Under the pieces are notes generated by a model that was not told where the DNA came from, ran no database searches, and saw only the letters and a program-made list of their open reading frames with translations. This document shows, one piece after another, positions 27,331-37,642 of a DNA stretch of 64,000 nucleotides; position 1 is the stretch's first letter; each line of letters starts with the position of its first letter. Source of the stretch: Ruegeria arenilitoris (GTDB taxonomy: Bacteria > Pseudomonadota > Alphaproteobacteria > Rhodobacterales > Rhodobacteraceae); NCBI RefSeq assembly GCF_013035425.1, contig NZ_WQHX01000008.1:186001-250000 (forward strand). The letters are read 5' to 3'. Made by a program: the position numbers and the translations under genes.

Positions 27331-28563
27331 GTGACGGTGGCTGGTAAAAAGAAGACTGATCAGGAACCACTGGAAGACCCCAATTTAGAAGAGCGATTGG
27401 AAGTTGATCCATCGGCTTCTGATCTTGCAGCGGACGATCAGTCGATTGACAACCAAGAGAACCCGGAAGAAATCACTTCCGAAGCCGAAGCCGAAGCCGA
27501 AGCCGAAGCCGAAGCCGAAGCCGAAGCCGAAGCCGAAGCCGAAGCCGAAGCCGAAGCCGTTGAGGAAAAGACCATTGAGCGCCCCGTTGAAAGACGAGGC
27601 GGGTTTGTTCCTGCGCTGATTGGTGGCGTGATCGCGGCGGCGATAGGGTTCGTCGCTGGGCGCGGAGATTTTTTGCCCGGTGGTTCAGATCCGACAGACG
27701 CGATTGCGACGCTTGAATCGAAATTGCAGGACCAATCCGCTCAAATAGAAAAGCTTTCTGGCGCACTGACCGACGGTTCGGAAGTGTCCGCTCTAAAGGA
27801 TCAGTTGACGGCTCTGACCGCTAAATTGCCACCAATTGAAGCCGATCTAGACAGCGCAAAATCCAATATCGACGAACTGAATAGCAAGTTAGATCCTTTG
27901 GCAGACCGTTTGGCCGAAATGGAGAAACGACCAATCACCCAAGGTGCCTCGGCCGAAGCAGTTGCCGCTTATGAGGCAGAGCTCAAAAAGCTGCAGCAAT
28001 CGCTTGCAGCGCAAAGGGCGGAAGTCGAAAAGATGGTTTTGGACGCCCAGGCCCTAGAAGCAAAAGCGGCCGCTGAAGCACGTGCAGCCACCAACACGGC
28101 AACGTTGACCCGGCTAAAAGGAAAACTGGATACCGGACAACCTTATACGGATTTAGTTACCGAACTTCAGTCGGGGGGGTTGACGGTACCGGATGCACTG
28201 ATTGCGACTGCTGAAAAAGGTGTGGCAACTACCTCAACGTTAAACGCTTCATTCCCTCCGGCGGCCCGAAAGGCGCTGGCGGATGCGCGCGATGCGGAAA
28301 AGGGCACTGGTTTGGTCGCATTTTTGCAGCGTCAGACGGGTGCACGGTCGGTAACGCCACAGGATGGGGACGACCCGGATGCAATTCTTTCGCGCGCGCA
28401 GGCGGCACTCTCAAATGGAGATGTTTCTGCCGCCCTAAGCGAACTTGAATCCCTGCCTGAATCGGCTCGAAGCGCGATGGCGGGTTGGGAAGAGGCCGCT
28501 CAGACCAGAGTTGCCGCAGTGGACGCCGCAAATACGCTTGCTTCAAGCGTAAACTCGAACTGA
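27331..28563 (+). CDS. Mitofilin-like inner-membrane protein (COG4223)
   Basis: 410 residues from a GTG with AGGGG just upstream. The first 90 residues are acidic and include 13 Glu-Ala dipeptides. One transmembrane helix follows (FVPALIGGVIAAAIGFVAGRG, near residues 92-112). The rest is periplasmic: a long coiled coil (about 130-265, LESKLQDQSAQIEKLSGAL) and a C-terminal helical domain resembling the mitofilin domain of mitochondrial Mic60. Alphaproteobacterial Mic60 homologues lie next to haem genes and help shape or tether inner-membrane invaginations. It is 48 bases after hemD and 10 bases before hemY. Confidence 0.87.
   Translation: MTVAGKKKTDQEPLEDPNLEERLEVDPSASDLAADDQSIDNQENPEEITSEAEAEAEAEAEAEAEAEAEAEAEAEAVEEKTIERPVERRGGFVPALIGGVIAAAIGFVAGRGDFLPGGSDPTDAIATLESKLQDQSAQIEKLSGALTDGSEVSALKDQLTALTAKLPPIEADLDSAKSNIDELNSKLDPLADRLAEMEKRPITQGASAEAVAAYEAELKKLQQSLAAQRAEVEKMVLDAQALEAKAAAEARAATNTATLTRLKGKLDTGQPYTDLVTELQSGGLTVPDALIATAEKGVATTSTLNASFPPAARKALADARDAEKGTGLVAFLQRQTGARSVTPQDGDDPDAILSRAQAALSNGDVSAALSELESLPESARSAMAGWEEAAQTRVAAVDAANTLASSVNSN
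27481..27558 (+). repeat. (GAAGCC)13 hexanucleotide microsatellite
   Basis: Thirteen perfect tandem copies of GAAGCC encode 13 Glu-Ala pairs in the cytoplasmic tail of the mitofilin-like protein. The unit length keeps the frame, so slippage would change only tail length, not switch the gene off. Confidence 0.97.
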
Positions 28564-28573
28564 AGGACCTGCC

Positions 28574-30061
28574 ATGCTTTGGTCACTGTTAAAGATCCTT
28601 GTTTTTGTTGCGATTATCGGCTTGCTGGCCATAGGTGCTGGGTTTCTGATGGAATCCAGCGGAGGCGTGCAAGTCACCGTGGCAGGTACGGAGTACACGC
28701 TAGGGCCCCTGCAATCAGTCATCGCGCTGTGCCTTCTTGTTTTTGCGGTCTGGCTGTTCTTCAAATTGCTTAACTTGCTGATTGCGACCCTGAAATTCCT
28801 TAACGGAGATGAAACTGCTTTGTCGCGATACTTCGACCGCAGTCGGGAACAGCGTGGTTATCAAGCTTTGTCTGATGGAATGATGGCGCTTGCCTCGGGC
28901 GAGGGTCGGGCAGCTATAACAAAAGCGCAAAAAGCGGAACGCCTGCTGAACAAGCCTGAATTGACCAATTTGCTGGTTGCGCAAGCTGCCGAAATGAACG
29001 GAGATACCAAGAAAGCCTCAGAGACGTACAAGAAGCTGGTTCAAAACAATGCGACCCGTTTTGTCGGCGTGCGGGGTATTATGAAACAGAAACTGGCTGA
29101 AGGCGACGACGAAACCGCCCGAAAACTGGCGGAAAAGGCACTTGCTTTGAAACCCCGCCATGAAGAGACACAAGACGTCCTGTTGAACCTGCAGACCAAG
29201 GCGCAAGACTGGGCAGGTGCCCGCTCGACGCTGACTTCCAAGCTAAAGGCCGGGTATTTGCCTCGGGATGTCTTTAAACGGCGCGATGCGATTCTGGCTC
29301 TTTCCGAAGCTAAGGATATTCTGGACGACTCTGCATCGGTAGAACAGCAGGAACACGCAATTGAGGCCAATCGGCTTTCACCAGACTTAGTTCCCGCCGC
29401 TGCAATGGCTGCGCGGGCTTATATCGAAAAGGGCAAACCGCGTTCTGCATCGAAGATCTTAAAAAAAGCGTGGGAGGTTCAGCCCCATCCTGACCTTGCC
29501 CATGCATTTGCGGAGATTGAACCAGATGAAACCCCGGAGCAACGCATCAAGCGGTTCACAGCCCTTACCCGGGTCCATCCTCAGGATCCCGAGACTCGTT
29601 TAATTTTGGCCGAGTTGAATATTGTTGCCGAGGACTTCCCGGAAGCCCGGCGCGCGTTGGGCGACCTGATTGAAAATCAAGCAGACGCCCGGGGCTACAC
29701 CCTGATGGCTGCAATCGAACGGGGAGAGGGTGCGTCGGATGCGGTCGTGCAGGGTTGGCTTGCAAAGGCGCTGAACGCTCCTCGTGGTCCGCAGTGGGTT
29801 TGCAACAACTGCCATGACATTCAGCCAGAGTGGGGACCTGTTTGTCAAAACTGCAACAGCTTTGACACGCTCAGCTGGCAAACTCCGCAAACGCCAGAAA
29901 TTGCCACAGCGACAGGTGTTCACATGTTGCCCCTAATCGTTGGGGCGATTGAGGACCAGCCTGAACCGGAGCCTGAGGAAGCGCGCGAGGATGACGAACC
30001 CGAGGTCGATGAGGTGATTGAAGCGAATGCTGAGCTGGTTGAGGCCGAGAAGCAGTCCTGA
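28574..30061 (+). CDS. hemY: HemY-like TPR membrane protein
   Basis: 495 residues. Two transmembrane helices at the N-terminus (KILVFVAIIGLLAIGAGFLM and VIALCLLVFAVWLFFKLLNLL) are followed by the HemY_N signature RGYQALSDGMMALASGEG near residue 95 and a TPR solenoid to about residue 390. A zinc-ribbon-like segment with four cysteines (CNNCHDI and CQNCNS, near residues 411-428) precedes an acidic tail. It is not protoporphyrinogen oxidase, which shares the symbol; the role in haem metabolism is inferred from constant linkage to hemD. The zinc ribbon resembles that of LapB/YciM proteins. Confidence 0.85.
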   Translation: MLWSLLKILVFVAIIGLLAIGAGFLMESSGGVQVTVAGTEYTLGPLQSVIALCLLVFAVWLFFKLLNLLIATLKFLNGDETALSRYFDRSREQRGYQALSDGMMALASGEGRAAITKAQKAERLLNKPELTNLLVAQAAEMNGDTKKASETYKKLVQNNATRFVGVRGIMKQKLAEGDDETARKLAEKALALKPRHEETQDVLLNLQTKAQDWAGARSTLTSKLKAGYLPRDVFKRRDAILALSEAKDILDDSASVEQQEHAIEANRLSPDLVPAAAMAARAYIEKGKPRSASKILKKAWEVQPHPDLAHAFAEIEPDETPEQRIKRFTALTRVHPQDPETRLILAELNIVAEDFPEARRALGDLIENQADARGYTLMAAIERGEGASDAVVQGWLAKALNAPRGPQWVCNNCHDIQPEWGPVCQNCNSFDTLSWQTPQTPEIATATGVHMLPLIVGAIEDQPEPEPEEAREDDEPEVDEVIEANAELVEAEKQS

Positions 30062-30527
30062 CCTGTGCTAATGTTTTGACGAACCAGCTTGCATAACGCT
30101 GCGTGGCCGGCGAGTTTCTTTCGCTTCACTCATTGCTTTGGTGAATCTACCTGACCGAGACTTTTTGAAATGGTTGGGGCGCCAATCGAACGAGAATAGC
30201 AAACGGGTCCGCAGAAACGAGGCAAGGCATATTCAGATCTTATTCTGTAAATACTAGATCGCTGCGGTTAACTGCTTCGGCTACGAAATACAAACTGCAA
30301 AACAAAACATTCTCGTTCTGTATTTTCTTTAATTTTTGAGTGAAGTGAAAGCGGAGAAGCTCTTTTCGGCTTTCTGAAACGCGCTGCGATCGCAGCAGTT
30401 CCGTCATAGTGACAACCAGGTTCGGGATCGCTCGCGAAGCCGTAAGTCCGCCACACAATGACGGTGCCCAATTGTCGCATTCAAATCTGTTTGTTAACGT
30501 CCCTCACTAAGGGGGGTGTAAGCCCGT
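30062..30527. other. Intergenic region upstream of the cox regulator
   Basis: About 465 bases. No gene or clear terminator is seen; overlapping minus-strand frames at 30240-30480 lack ribosome binding sites and family features. It presumably holds the promoter of the MHYT-LytTR gene. Confidence 0.45.
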
Positions 30528-31628
30528 ATGTTGGACTACTCACATAACGCCATTTTGGTGGTGGCGTCGCTTGGCGTTGCATTGATGGCCGGGTTCACTG
30601 GGCTGTATTTGACGCATGGCGCGAACAGGCTGGACAGCCAAAGGCGCAAGTTTGTCGTCGCGCTGGCTGCGGTCATCCTGGGCGGTGGTATCTGGTCCAT
30701 GCATTTCGTTGCGATGCTAGGTCTGCAATTACCAATCTTGTTTTACTACGACGCGCTTGTCACACTGATTTCGGCGTTGGTTGCCATTCTGATGGTTGGC
30801 CTCGCACTTTTGCTGCTTCATTTTCGGCGGCGCACGATGCAAACAATCGTTGGCGCGGGTGTCATTGTCGGCATGGGGATCGTCGTGATGCATTACGTCG
30901 GCATGGCCGGAATGCAACTGTGTCGTCCGGTCTACAGTATTTGGGATGTTGCAATCTCGACTGTCGCGTCGGTCGTCCTGTCTGTGCTGGCGATATGGGT
31001 TGCTTATGATAACCGCACACAGCGCAATATTTTGCTGGGGACCGTTTGTTTCGGGGTCGCGGTTTTCACCATGCATTTTGTTGCAACTGGATTGACTGAT
31101 TTTGTCGTCAGTGACGATCCCAGCGGCGCCGGACCAGAGTTAAATAATCAGGTCCTGGCGATGGGAGTCACGGTTTCAGTATTCTTAATTTGCTCGGCAT
31201 TTTTGTTAACCGGCATCACCTTCATTGGCCCAAGCCAGGAGGCTGAACCCGCCGGAGACTCCGAGCCTGCGCATGAGCCAGAATTATCGGTTTTGCGCGC
31301 GGGCGTTCCGTTCGAGCGGGAGGGTCAGACTTTCTTTGCTGAACCCTCCCGTATCGCCGCAATTCGCGCCGAAGGCCACTACACCATCCTTTACATGGAT
31401 TCTGAAAAATTATTTTGTCCGTGGTCAATTACTGAGGCTGAAACACGCCTTTTATCGGACGGCTTTCTGCGGGCGCATCGCAGCTATTTGGTTAATCCAA
31501 AACATGTGTCGTGTTTCGAGCGTCACAAGGACAACGGAACCTGTTATTTTGACGGTGTCGAGGTGTTGACAAAGGTTCCAGTGAGTCGCTCACGCCTAGC
31601 GGATATTCGCAGCGCGTTGGGATTGTGA
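30528..31628 (+). CDS. MHYT-LytTR membrane-bound transcriptional regulator (CoxC/CoxH-like)
   Basis: 366 residues in two parts. Residues about 8-235 hold seven membrane helices with three MHYT motifs: SMHFVAMLG (His59), VMHYVGMAGMQL and TMHFVATG. This domain is proposed to bind copper and sense CO, O2 or NO. Residues about 265-366 form a LytTR DNA-binding domain (IRAEGHYTILY, FLRAHRSYLVNP). This combination is that of CoxC and CoxH in Oligotropha carboxidovorans. It lies immediately before coxM on the same strand, so it is the likely CO-responsive activator of the cluster. Which of coxC or coxH it corresponds to is not decidable. Confidence 0.9.
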   Translation: MLDYSHNAILVVASLGVALMAGFTGLYLTHGANRLDSQRRKFVVALAAVILGGGIWSMHFVAMLGLQLPILFYYDALVTLISALVAILMVGLALLLLHFRRRTMQTIVGAGVIVGMGIVVMHYVGMAGMQLCRPVYSIWDVAISTVASVVLSVLAIWVAYDNRTQRNILLGTVCFGVAVFTMHFVATGLTDFVVSDDPSGAGPELNNQVLAMGVTVSVFLICSAFLLTGITFIGPSQEAEPAGDSEPAHEPELSVLRAGVPFEREGQTFFAEPSRIAAIRAEGHYTILYMDSEKLFCPWSITEAETRLLSDGFLRAHRSYLVNPKHVSCFERHKDNGTCYFDGVEVLTKVPVSRSRLADIRSALGL

Positions 31629-31766
31629 TCGCAACTCGTGCAGCCCATTCGCATTTCGTGAAACAGACGGCGTCCCCTGTTCTCGTGTGCTGGAACGTAT
31701 AAGCCATTAAGCTTTTTCCTTACTCTAGGGAGTTTAAGGCGTTTTGCCGTACCCAGGGAGGAAAAC

Positions 31767-32600
31767 ATGATACCAGCCGGTTTTGAGTACCACCGGCCAG
31801 GCGACATTGCCTCGGCTATTGGCATTCTACAGGAACACGGAGACGAAGCTCGCGTCATAGCTGGCGGGCACAGCCTTATTCCGATGATGAAACTGCGAAT
31901 GGCAGAAATGGGCCATCTCGTTGATCTTCAGGCGATCGACGAACTCAAAGGGATAGAAGTGGGTGCCGAGTCAGTTACGCTTGGCGCGATGGTAACCCAG
32001 CATGAGTTGATAACTCATGAAGGTCTGGCATCCGCCATTCCATTGATACGCGATGCCGCGCTCCAGATCGCGGACCCTCAGGTGCGCTACATGGGAACGG
32101 TTGGTGGAAACGTAGCCAACGGTGATCCGGGCAACGACATGCCGGGATTGATGCAGTGTTTGGACGCAACGTTTGAACTCAAGGGCCCCGACGGAACACG
32201 TAACGTAGCAGCGCGTGACTTTTACGAAGCTGCATATTTTACCGCGCGCGAGGACGAGGAAATTCTGACGCGTATTTCGATTCCTATACCGGGCGCAGGT
32301 GTCGGCCAAGCCTACGAAAAGCAGAAGCGCAAGATTGGAGATTATGCCACAGCTGCGGCGGCGGTCTTGGTCGGTAATGGCAAAGCCTCGGTCGCCATGA
32401 CCAATTTGTCCGACACTCCGATCTGGTCTGCAGAAGCCAGCAACGCACTTGCCGGGGGCGACGTCGACGGTAGCGTCAGCGCGATGCTCGATGCAATTGA
32501 CCCTGTCGCCGACAACCGCGGACCTGTGGATTTCAAAAAACACGTAGCTGCTGTGATGTTGCGCCGCGCCATTGGCCGGGCGCAAACCCGCGCGGGCTGA
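31767..32600 (+). CDS. coxM: Carbon monoxide dehydrogenase, medium (FAD) subunit
   Basis: 277 residues, close to the 288 of Oligotropha CoxM. The FAD pyrophosphate-binding motifs are AGGHSLIP (residues 32-39) and [15 protein letters not shown] (about 111-125), both conserved in the xanthine oxidase family FAD subunit. It passes electrons from the iron-sulfur subunit to the quinone pool or another acceptor. GGGAGG precedes the start at a good distance. It is the first structural gene, 138 bases after the MHYT regulator, and 14 bases before coxS. Confidence 0.95.
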   Translation: MIPAGFEYHRPGDIASAIGILQEHGDEARVIAGGHSLIPMMKLRMAEMGHLVDLQAIDELKGIEVGAESVTLGAMVTQHELITHEGLASAIPLIRDAALQIADPQVRYMGTVGGNVANGDPGNDMPGLMQCLDATFELKGPDGTRNVAARDFYEAAYFTAREDEEILTRISIPIPGAGVGQAYEKQKRKIGDYATAAAAVLVGNGKASVAMTNLSDTPIWSAEASNALAGGDVDGSVSAMLDAIDPVADNRGPVDFKKHVAAVMLRRAIGRAQTRAG

Positions 32601-32614
32601 GGGGAGTTAAACTA

Positions 32615-33109
32615 ATGTCGAAAATGCACGTCAAACTTACAGTAAACGGCAAGCAGGTCGAAGGTCTGGCCGAGCCGCGTACGCTTTTGATTCATTTCCT
32701 ACGAGAAGATCTAAAAATTACTGGTCCGCACATTGGCTGCGAAACCAGCCATTGTGGTGCTTGCACCGTAGATATTGACGGGAAGTCGGTGAAATCCTGC
32801 ACAACCTTTGTTGCTCAGGTAAACGGAGCTGACGTCACAACCGTCGAAGGGCTGACCAACGACGACGGTAGCTTAGGCGTCCTTCAAGAGATGTTCCGTG
32901 AACATCACGGGCTGCAATGCGGATTCTGCACACCGGGCATGATCACCCGTGCGCATCGCCTGCTGCAGGAAAACCCGAACCCGACAGAAGAGGAAATCCG
33001 TTTTGGGATGGCTGGTAACCTCTGCCGCTGCACCGGTTACCAGAACATCGTAAAGGCCATCTCGGCTTCCGCCGACATGCTTAATGCTCAGAAGGAGGCC
33101 GCGGAATGA
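32615..33109 (+). CDS. coxS: Carbon monoxide dehydrogenase, small ([2Fe-2S]) subunit
   Basis: 164 residues. The plant-ferredoxin-type cluster is bound by CETSHCGAC (residues about 43-51) plus a Cys in KSCTTF, and the second cluster by QCGFCTPG (about 103-110) and NLCRCTGY (about 137-144). It relays electrons from the Mo-Cu site to FAD. GGGGAG lies ahead of the ATG. The stop overlaps the coxL start by four bases, so S and L are translationally coupled. Confidence 0.97.
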   Translation: MSKMHVKLTVNGKQVEGLAEPRTLLIHFLREDLKITGPHIGCETSHCGACTVDIDGKSVKSCTTFVAQVNGADVTTVEGLTNDDGSLGVLQEMFREHHGLQCGFCTPGMITRAHRLLQENPNPTEEEIRFGMAGNLCRCTGYQNIVKAISASADMLNAQKEAAE

Positions 33110-35523
33110 ACGACCAGACAATGACACCCGAAGAACGCGCCGCCAATCTCAAAGGAATGGGCAGTTCGCGCAAACGCGTGGAGGACGTGCGATTCACTCA
33201 AGGCAAAGGCAATTATGTCGATGACATCAAGTTGGACGGAATGCTGTTTGGCGACTTTGTGCGCTCTCCTTACGCACATGCCCGTGTCGTCAGCGTAAAC
33301 AAGGATGCAGCGCTTGCTCTACCAGGCGTAATTGCAGTGCTGACCGCCGAGGACCTGTCGCCGCTGGGTCTCCATTGGATGCCGACTTTGGCAGGTGACA
33401 AACAGATGGTACTGGCCGATGGAAAGGTTCTGTTCCAAGGTCAAGAAGTCGCCTATGTCGTCGCCGAGGACCGCTATATTGCTGCAGACGCTGCAGAACT
33501 GGTTGAGGTTGAGTACGAAGAACTGCCAGTTCTGACCGATCCGTTCGAAGCGTTGAAGTCCGACGTTGTCCTGCGTGAAGACCTTGAGGGTCAGACCGAA
33601 GGAGCCCACGGGCCCAGAAAGCACCACAATCATATCTTCACCTGGGAACAAGGCGACAAGGACGCGACCGAGTCCGTTCTGGCAGAAGCCGACGTGGTAG
33701 CCGAAGAGATGGTGTATTACCACAGAACACATCCTTGCCCGCTGGAAACCTGTGGCTGTGTAGCGTCGATGGACAAAGTGACCGGCAAATTGACGCTTTA
33801 CGGTACGTTCCAGGCTCCGCATGCAATCAGGACGGTCGTTTCACTGATATCTGGCCTTGCCGAACACAACATCCGCGTTATTAGCCCTGATATAGGTGGC
33901 GGTTTTGGCAACAAGGTTGGTGCCTATGCGGGTTACGTTTGTTCAGTAGTCGCATCTATTGTCACGGGAAAACCCGTTAAATGGGTCGAGGACCGGATGG
34001 AAAACCTGATGTCCACCGCATTCGCACGCGATTACTGGATGCAGGGCAAGATCGCTGCCACGAAAGAGGGTAAGATCACAGGCCTCTGGTGCCATACGAC
34101 GGCGGACCATGGAGGATTTGACGCCTGCGCTGATCCAACCAAATTTCCTGCTGGGTTCATGAACATCTGTACTGGATCCTATGATATTCCGACGGCATAT
34201 CTGGCGGTAGATGGTGTTTATACTAACAAGGCACCCGGTGGCGTAGCGTATCGTTGCTCTTTCCGCGTGACCGAGGCCGCATACTTCATCGAGCGCATGA
34301 TCGAGGTTTTGGCCATCAAGCTAAACATGGATGCAGCCGAGTTGCGCCGGATCAATTTCATTAAGGCCGATCAGTTTCCGTATCAATCTGCGCTGGGCTG
34401 GGAATACGACTCGGGCGATTACCATACCGCTTGGGACAAGGCGTTGGAGGCCGTCGACTACAACGGCCTACGGGCTGAACAGGCACAGCGGATTGAGGAT
34501 TTCAAAGCTGGCAAGACCCGCAAACTGCTTGGGATTGGGCTAACGCACTTCACAGAAATCGTTGGCGCAGGTCCGGTGAAGAATTGCGACATCCTAGGAC
34601 TGGGTATGTTCGATTCCTGCGAAATTCGCATCCACCCAACTGGATCCGCCATCGCACGGCTTGGGACGATTAGCCAGGGTCAGGGCCATGCCACGACTTT
34701 TGCCCAGATTATTGCCAGTGAGATCGGCCTTCCAGCCGATGACATCACGCTTGAAGAAGGCGACACTGATACGGCACCCTACGGGCTTGGGACGTACGGT
34801 TCCCGGTCGACCCCGGTAGCGGGAGCGGCAACGGCAATGGCCGCTCGCAAAATCCGGGCCAAGGCGCAGATGATCGCCGCCTATCTGCTGGAAGTTCACG
34901 ACGACGATGTCGAGTGGGATGTTGATCGCTTTGCAGTCAAAGGCGCGCCTGAGCGTTTCAAGACGATGAAGGAAATCGCCTTTGCCGCCTACAATCAAGC
35001 CATTCCGGGATTGGAACCTGGTCTTGAGGCGGTCAGTTATTATGACCCGCCGAATATGACATATCCATTTGGTGCCTATATCTGTGTTATGGAAATCGAC
35101 GTAGATACCGGTGAGTGGGAAGTTAGGCAGTTCTATGCGCTTGACGATTGCGGAACCCGGATCAACCCGATGATCATCGAGGGGCAAGTCCACGGTGGCG
35201 TGACCGAGGCGTTGGCCATCGCAATGGGGCAAGAGATTGCTTATGATGAAATGGGCAACGTAAAGACCGGTACGCTTATGGACTTCTTCCTGCCGACAGC
35301 GTGGGAAACACCCAACTACACGACCGATCATACGGTAACACCGTCTCCGCACCATCCAATTGGCGCCAAGGGCGTAGGCGAGAGCCCGAATGTCGGCGGA
35401 GTGCCAGCATTTTCGAATGCTGTGCATGATGCATTCCGCCCATTTGGCCTTGTTCAGAGCCATATGCCGCACGATCATTGGCGCATCTGGAAAATTGCCA
35501 ATGGTCTAGGGATGCACGGCTAA
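33106..35523 (+). CDS. coxL: Carbon monoxide dehydrogenase, large (Mo-Cu) subunit, form I
   Basis: 805 residues, against 809 in Oligotropha. The decisive feature is the active-site loop AYRCSFR at residues 381-387: Cys384 is the ligand of the copper in the Mo-S-Cu centre. This AYXCSFR form marks true (form I) CO dehydrogenases, whereas AYRGAGR marks form II. The molybdopterin-binding GGGFGNK (264-270) and the catalytic Glu of GVGESPN (about residue 759) are also present. The enzyme oxidises CO to CO2 at the inner face of the membrane. No truncation or substitution is seen, so a working enzyme is expected. Confidence 0.98.
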   Translation: MNDQTMTPEERAANLKGMGSSRKRVEDVRFTQGKGNYVDDIKLDGMLFGDFVRSPYAHARVVSVNKDAALALPGVIAVLTAEDLSPLGLHWMPTLAGDKQMVLADGKVLFQGQEVAYVVAEDRYIAADAAELVEVEYEELPVLTDPFEALKSDVVLREDLEGQTEGAHGPRKHHNHIFTWEQGDKDATESVLAEADVVAEEMVYYHRTHPCPLETCGCVASMDKVTGKLTLYGTFQAPHAIRTVVSLISGLAEHNIRVISPDIGGGFGNKVGAYAGYVCSVVASIVTGKPVKWVEDRMENLMSTAFARDYWMQGKIAATKEGKITGLWCHTTADHGGFDACADPTKFPAGFMNICTGSYDIPTAYLAVDGVYTNKAPGGVAYRCSFRVTEAAYFIERMIEVLAIKLNMDAAELRRINFIKADQFPYQSALGWEYDSGDYHTAWDKALEAVDYNGLRAEQAQRIEDFKAGKTRKLLGIGLTHFTEIVGAGPVKNCDILGLGMFDSCEIRIHPTGSAIARLGTISQGQGHATTFAQIIASEIGLPADDITLEEGDTDTAPYGLGTYGSRSTPVAGAATAMAARKIRAKAQMIAAYLLEVHDDDVEWDVDRFAVKGAPERFKTMKEIAFAAYNQAIPGLEPGLEAVSYYDPPNMTYPFGAYICVMEIDVDTGEWEVRQFYALDDCGTRINPMIIEGQVHGGVTEALAIAMGQEIAYDEMGNVKTGTLMDFFLPTAWETPNYTTDHTVTPSPHHPIGAKGVGESPNVGGVPAFSNAVHDAFRPFGLVQSHMPHDHWRIWKIANGLGMHG

Positions 35524-35531
35524 AAAACTCA

Positions 35532-35562
35532 AGCCGCTGCACTAGAATCCAGTGCAGCGGCT
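35532..35562 (+). promoter_or_regulatory. Intercistronic hairpin between coxL and coxD
   Basis: AGCCGCTGCACT and AGTGCAGCGGCT form a perfect 12-base-pair stem with a seven-base loop, eight bases after the coxL stop and 15 before the coxD start. No T-run follows. It probably protects the coxMSL message or limits readthrough, lowering coxDEF relative to the structural subunits. Confidence 0.7.
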
Positions 35563-35577
35563 GTTCAGGAGACAGGC

Positions 35578-36444
35578 ATGAGCTTGCAAGACATACAGCA
35601 AGGGCTCGCGAAAGTGGGTTACGTTGCGGGCGACCGCTTGACGATGGCGCTTCATCTGGCGCAGAAACTCGGCCGCCCCTTGCTGCTGGAAGGTCCAGCC
35701 GGAGTTGGTAAAACCGAAGTCGCCAAAGCACTCGCCGCTAAACTTGATACGAGGTTGATCCGGCTGCAGTGTTACGAAGGTCTCGACGCCAGCCACGCAA
35801 TTTATGAGTGGAATTACCAACGGCAGTTGCTTGCAATTCGCGCCAGCGAGTCGCAAGGCGGAACAAGCGAAGCCCATCTTTTCACAGATGACTTCCTTTT
35901 AAAACGTCCCCTTCTGGAAGCTATCAGCGAGGAGGTGCCCCCAGTTCTTCTGATTGATGAGATTGATCGCGCCGATGAGGAGTTCGAAGCTTACTTACTG
36001 GAAATACTGTCAGATTTCCAGATTACCATACCTGAGCTTGGTACAATCCGAGCCCGTTCAAAACCCATCGTGATACTGACCGCAAACGGAACACGTGACC
36101 TATCGGACGCATTGCGACGCCGCTGTCTGTACAGTTTCATCGACTACCCGTCCCATGAAACCGAAATGGCAATTCTCAAGGCTCAAATGCCAAATATCGA
36201 AGGCTTGCTTGCACGACAAATTGTCGGAGTTGTGCAATCCCTGCGCAAAGAGGATCTTGAGAAGACGCCAGGTGTTGCCGAGATGCTTGATTGGGCAGCC
36301 GCCTTGTCTGGACTGGGGGTAAATGACCTTGCCAAGTCCCGCTCAGAGGTTCAGGCAACGCTTGTTTGCCTGCTTAAAACGGCCGCTGACTTTGATGCTG
36401 CTCCGCCCGAAATTATGGACCAGTTCATTGGAAAGGTCGCTTGA
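35578..36444 (+). CDS. coxD: CoxD, MoxR-type AAA+ ATPase
   Basis: 288 residues. Walker A is EGPAGVGKTEVAKAL (near residue 40) and Walker B LLIDEIDRADEEFEAYLLE (about 122-140), with an arginine-rich sensor region ALRRRCLYSFIDYP. In Oligotropha CoxD is a membrane-bound chaperone ATPase needed to build the sulfur and copper part of the CODH active site, acting with the von Willebrand factor protein CoxE. AGGAG precedes the start. The TGA overlaps the coxE ATG by one base. Confidence 0.94.
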   Translation: MSLQDIQQGLAKVGYVAGDRLTMALHLAQKLGRPLLLEGPAGVGKTEVAKALAAKLDTRLIRLQCYEGLDASHAIYEWNYQRQLLAIRASESQGGTSEAHLFTDDFLLKRPLLEAISEEVPPVLLIDEIDRADEEFEAYLLEILSDFQITIPELGTIRARSKPIVILTANGTRDLSDALRRRCLYSFIDYPSHETEMAILKAQMPNIEGLLARQIVGVVQSLRKEDLEKTPGVAEMLDWAAALSGLGVNDLAKSRSEVQATLVCLLKTAADFDAAPPEIMDQFIGKVA

Positions 36445-37631
36445 TGCCGGTCACGCGCTTCCCTTCCCGAGCTGCAGGTCTGGCGGACAGGATGTCCGGT
36501 TTCATCGGGCATTTGAGAATGAACGGTTTGCGCGTCGGGCCAAAAGAAACCGGAGATGCATTGGCAGCTTTGTCTGCAGTCAATGCTGCGGATGCAGATC
36601 AAGCTCGGCGTGCATTATGCGTTTTGCTTGCAGGAGATTCAGAAGACTGGAACCGCTTTGATGAACTGTTCGACGCTTATTGGTTCAACGCCGGAAAGCA
36701 AAGGACGGGAACGGCAAATACCGCGCATGTTCGGGTGCAGTCTGCAAAACCGATGATCTGGCAGACAGAAAGCCGGGCGGATAAACAAGACGCTGATGGG
36801 CCGGATAGCTCTGCGACTGTTGATCCGGGTGAAGGCGAAGCCGAAGGTATAGATGGTAAGCTGATCGCTACCCGAACCACAAACCTTGCGAGAAGAGATC
36901 TTCGCGAGCTTATGGATGATGAGGCTCTAAAAAGGGCCGAAACAGCTGCGATGTTGATTGCCCGTGCGATCCGTGACCGTCGGTCACGGCGTCGCAAACG
37001 CGCCCTGCGGGGACCGGCGCTGGATATGCGGCGTATTCAACGATCGAGTCTTGCACGTGGCGGTGAGCCAATCGACCTTTACCGCCGTGCGCGCCCACCT
37101 CGCCCTATGCGAATAGTCGCTTTATGCGATGTCAGCGGATCCATGACAGTTTACTCGCGGGTTTTTCTGGCATTCCTCAAAGGACTTGTTGGCAGCGGGA
37201 CAGAAGCGGACGCTTATTTGTTTCACACCCGTCTGATGCGCGTCACAGATGCGCTTCGCGACCACGACACCTTGCGAGCAGCAGGAAGACTGTCGCTGAT
37301 GGCCGAAGGGTTTGGTGGCGGTACGGATATCTCTGGTAGCTTAGAGAGTTTTCTGGGCGGATATGGCGCACGGGCGCTTAATGGGCGGACGGTCGTTTTG
37401 ATCCTTTCGGACGGATACTGCAGTTCCGATCCACGGGCGCTGGGCTCAGTATTGGCTCGCATCCGGCGAAAGGCGCGGCGTATTGTTTGGTTAAATCCGT
37501 TGAAAGGGTGGGAAAACTATGAGCCTGCGGCTGCTGCGATCCAAGCAGCTTTGCCTCATCTGGATGCGCATCTGCCTGCTAATACTCTGGACGCTTTGGC
37601 GGCTTTAGAACCAGAGTTCCAAAAGTTGTGA
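36444..37631 (+). CDS. coxE: CoxE, VWA-domain maturation protein
   Basis: 395 residues from the ATG at 36444, which shares a base with the coxD stop. The C-terminal half is a von Willebrand A domain with an intact MIDAS motif CDVSGSM (about residues 230-236), GGGTDISGSL and LILSDGYCSSDPR. The N-terminal half is helical and basic around residue 170-195 (DRRSRRRKRALRGP). MoxR ATPases work with VWA partners, so CoxD and CoxE together are expected to insert Cu into CODH. The conserved WLNPLKGWENYEPAAAAI closes the protein. Confidence 0.93.
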   Translation: MPVTRFPSRAAGLADRMSGFIGHLRMNGLRVGPKETGDALAALSAVNAADADQARRALCVLLAGDSEDWNRFDELFDAYWFNAGKQRTGTANTAHVRVQSAKPMIWQTESRADKQDADGPDSSATVDPGEGEAEGIDGKLIATRTTNLARRDLRELMDDEALKRAETAAMLIARAIRDRRSRRRKRALRGPALDMRRIQRSSLARGGEPIDLYRRARPPRPMRIVALCDVSGSMTVYSRVFLAFLKGLVGSGTEADAYLFHTRLMRVTDALRDHDTLRAAGRLSLMAEGFGGGTDISGSLESFLGGYGARALNGRTVVLILSDGYCSSDPRALGSVLARIRRKARRIVWLNPLKGWENYEPAAAAIQAALPHLDAHLPANTLDALAALEPEFQKL

Positions 37632-37642
37632 AAGGAGACGTA

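Noticed and set aside
27404..27619. Lys-Pro repeat frame over the GAAGCC array (and a Leu-Arg frame on the other strand)
   Set aside because: These are shadows: any frame through a hexamer array stays open. The Glu-Ala frame belongs to the real gene.
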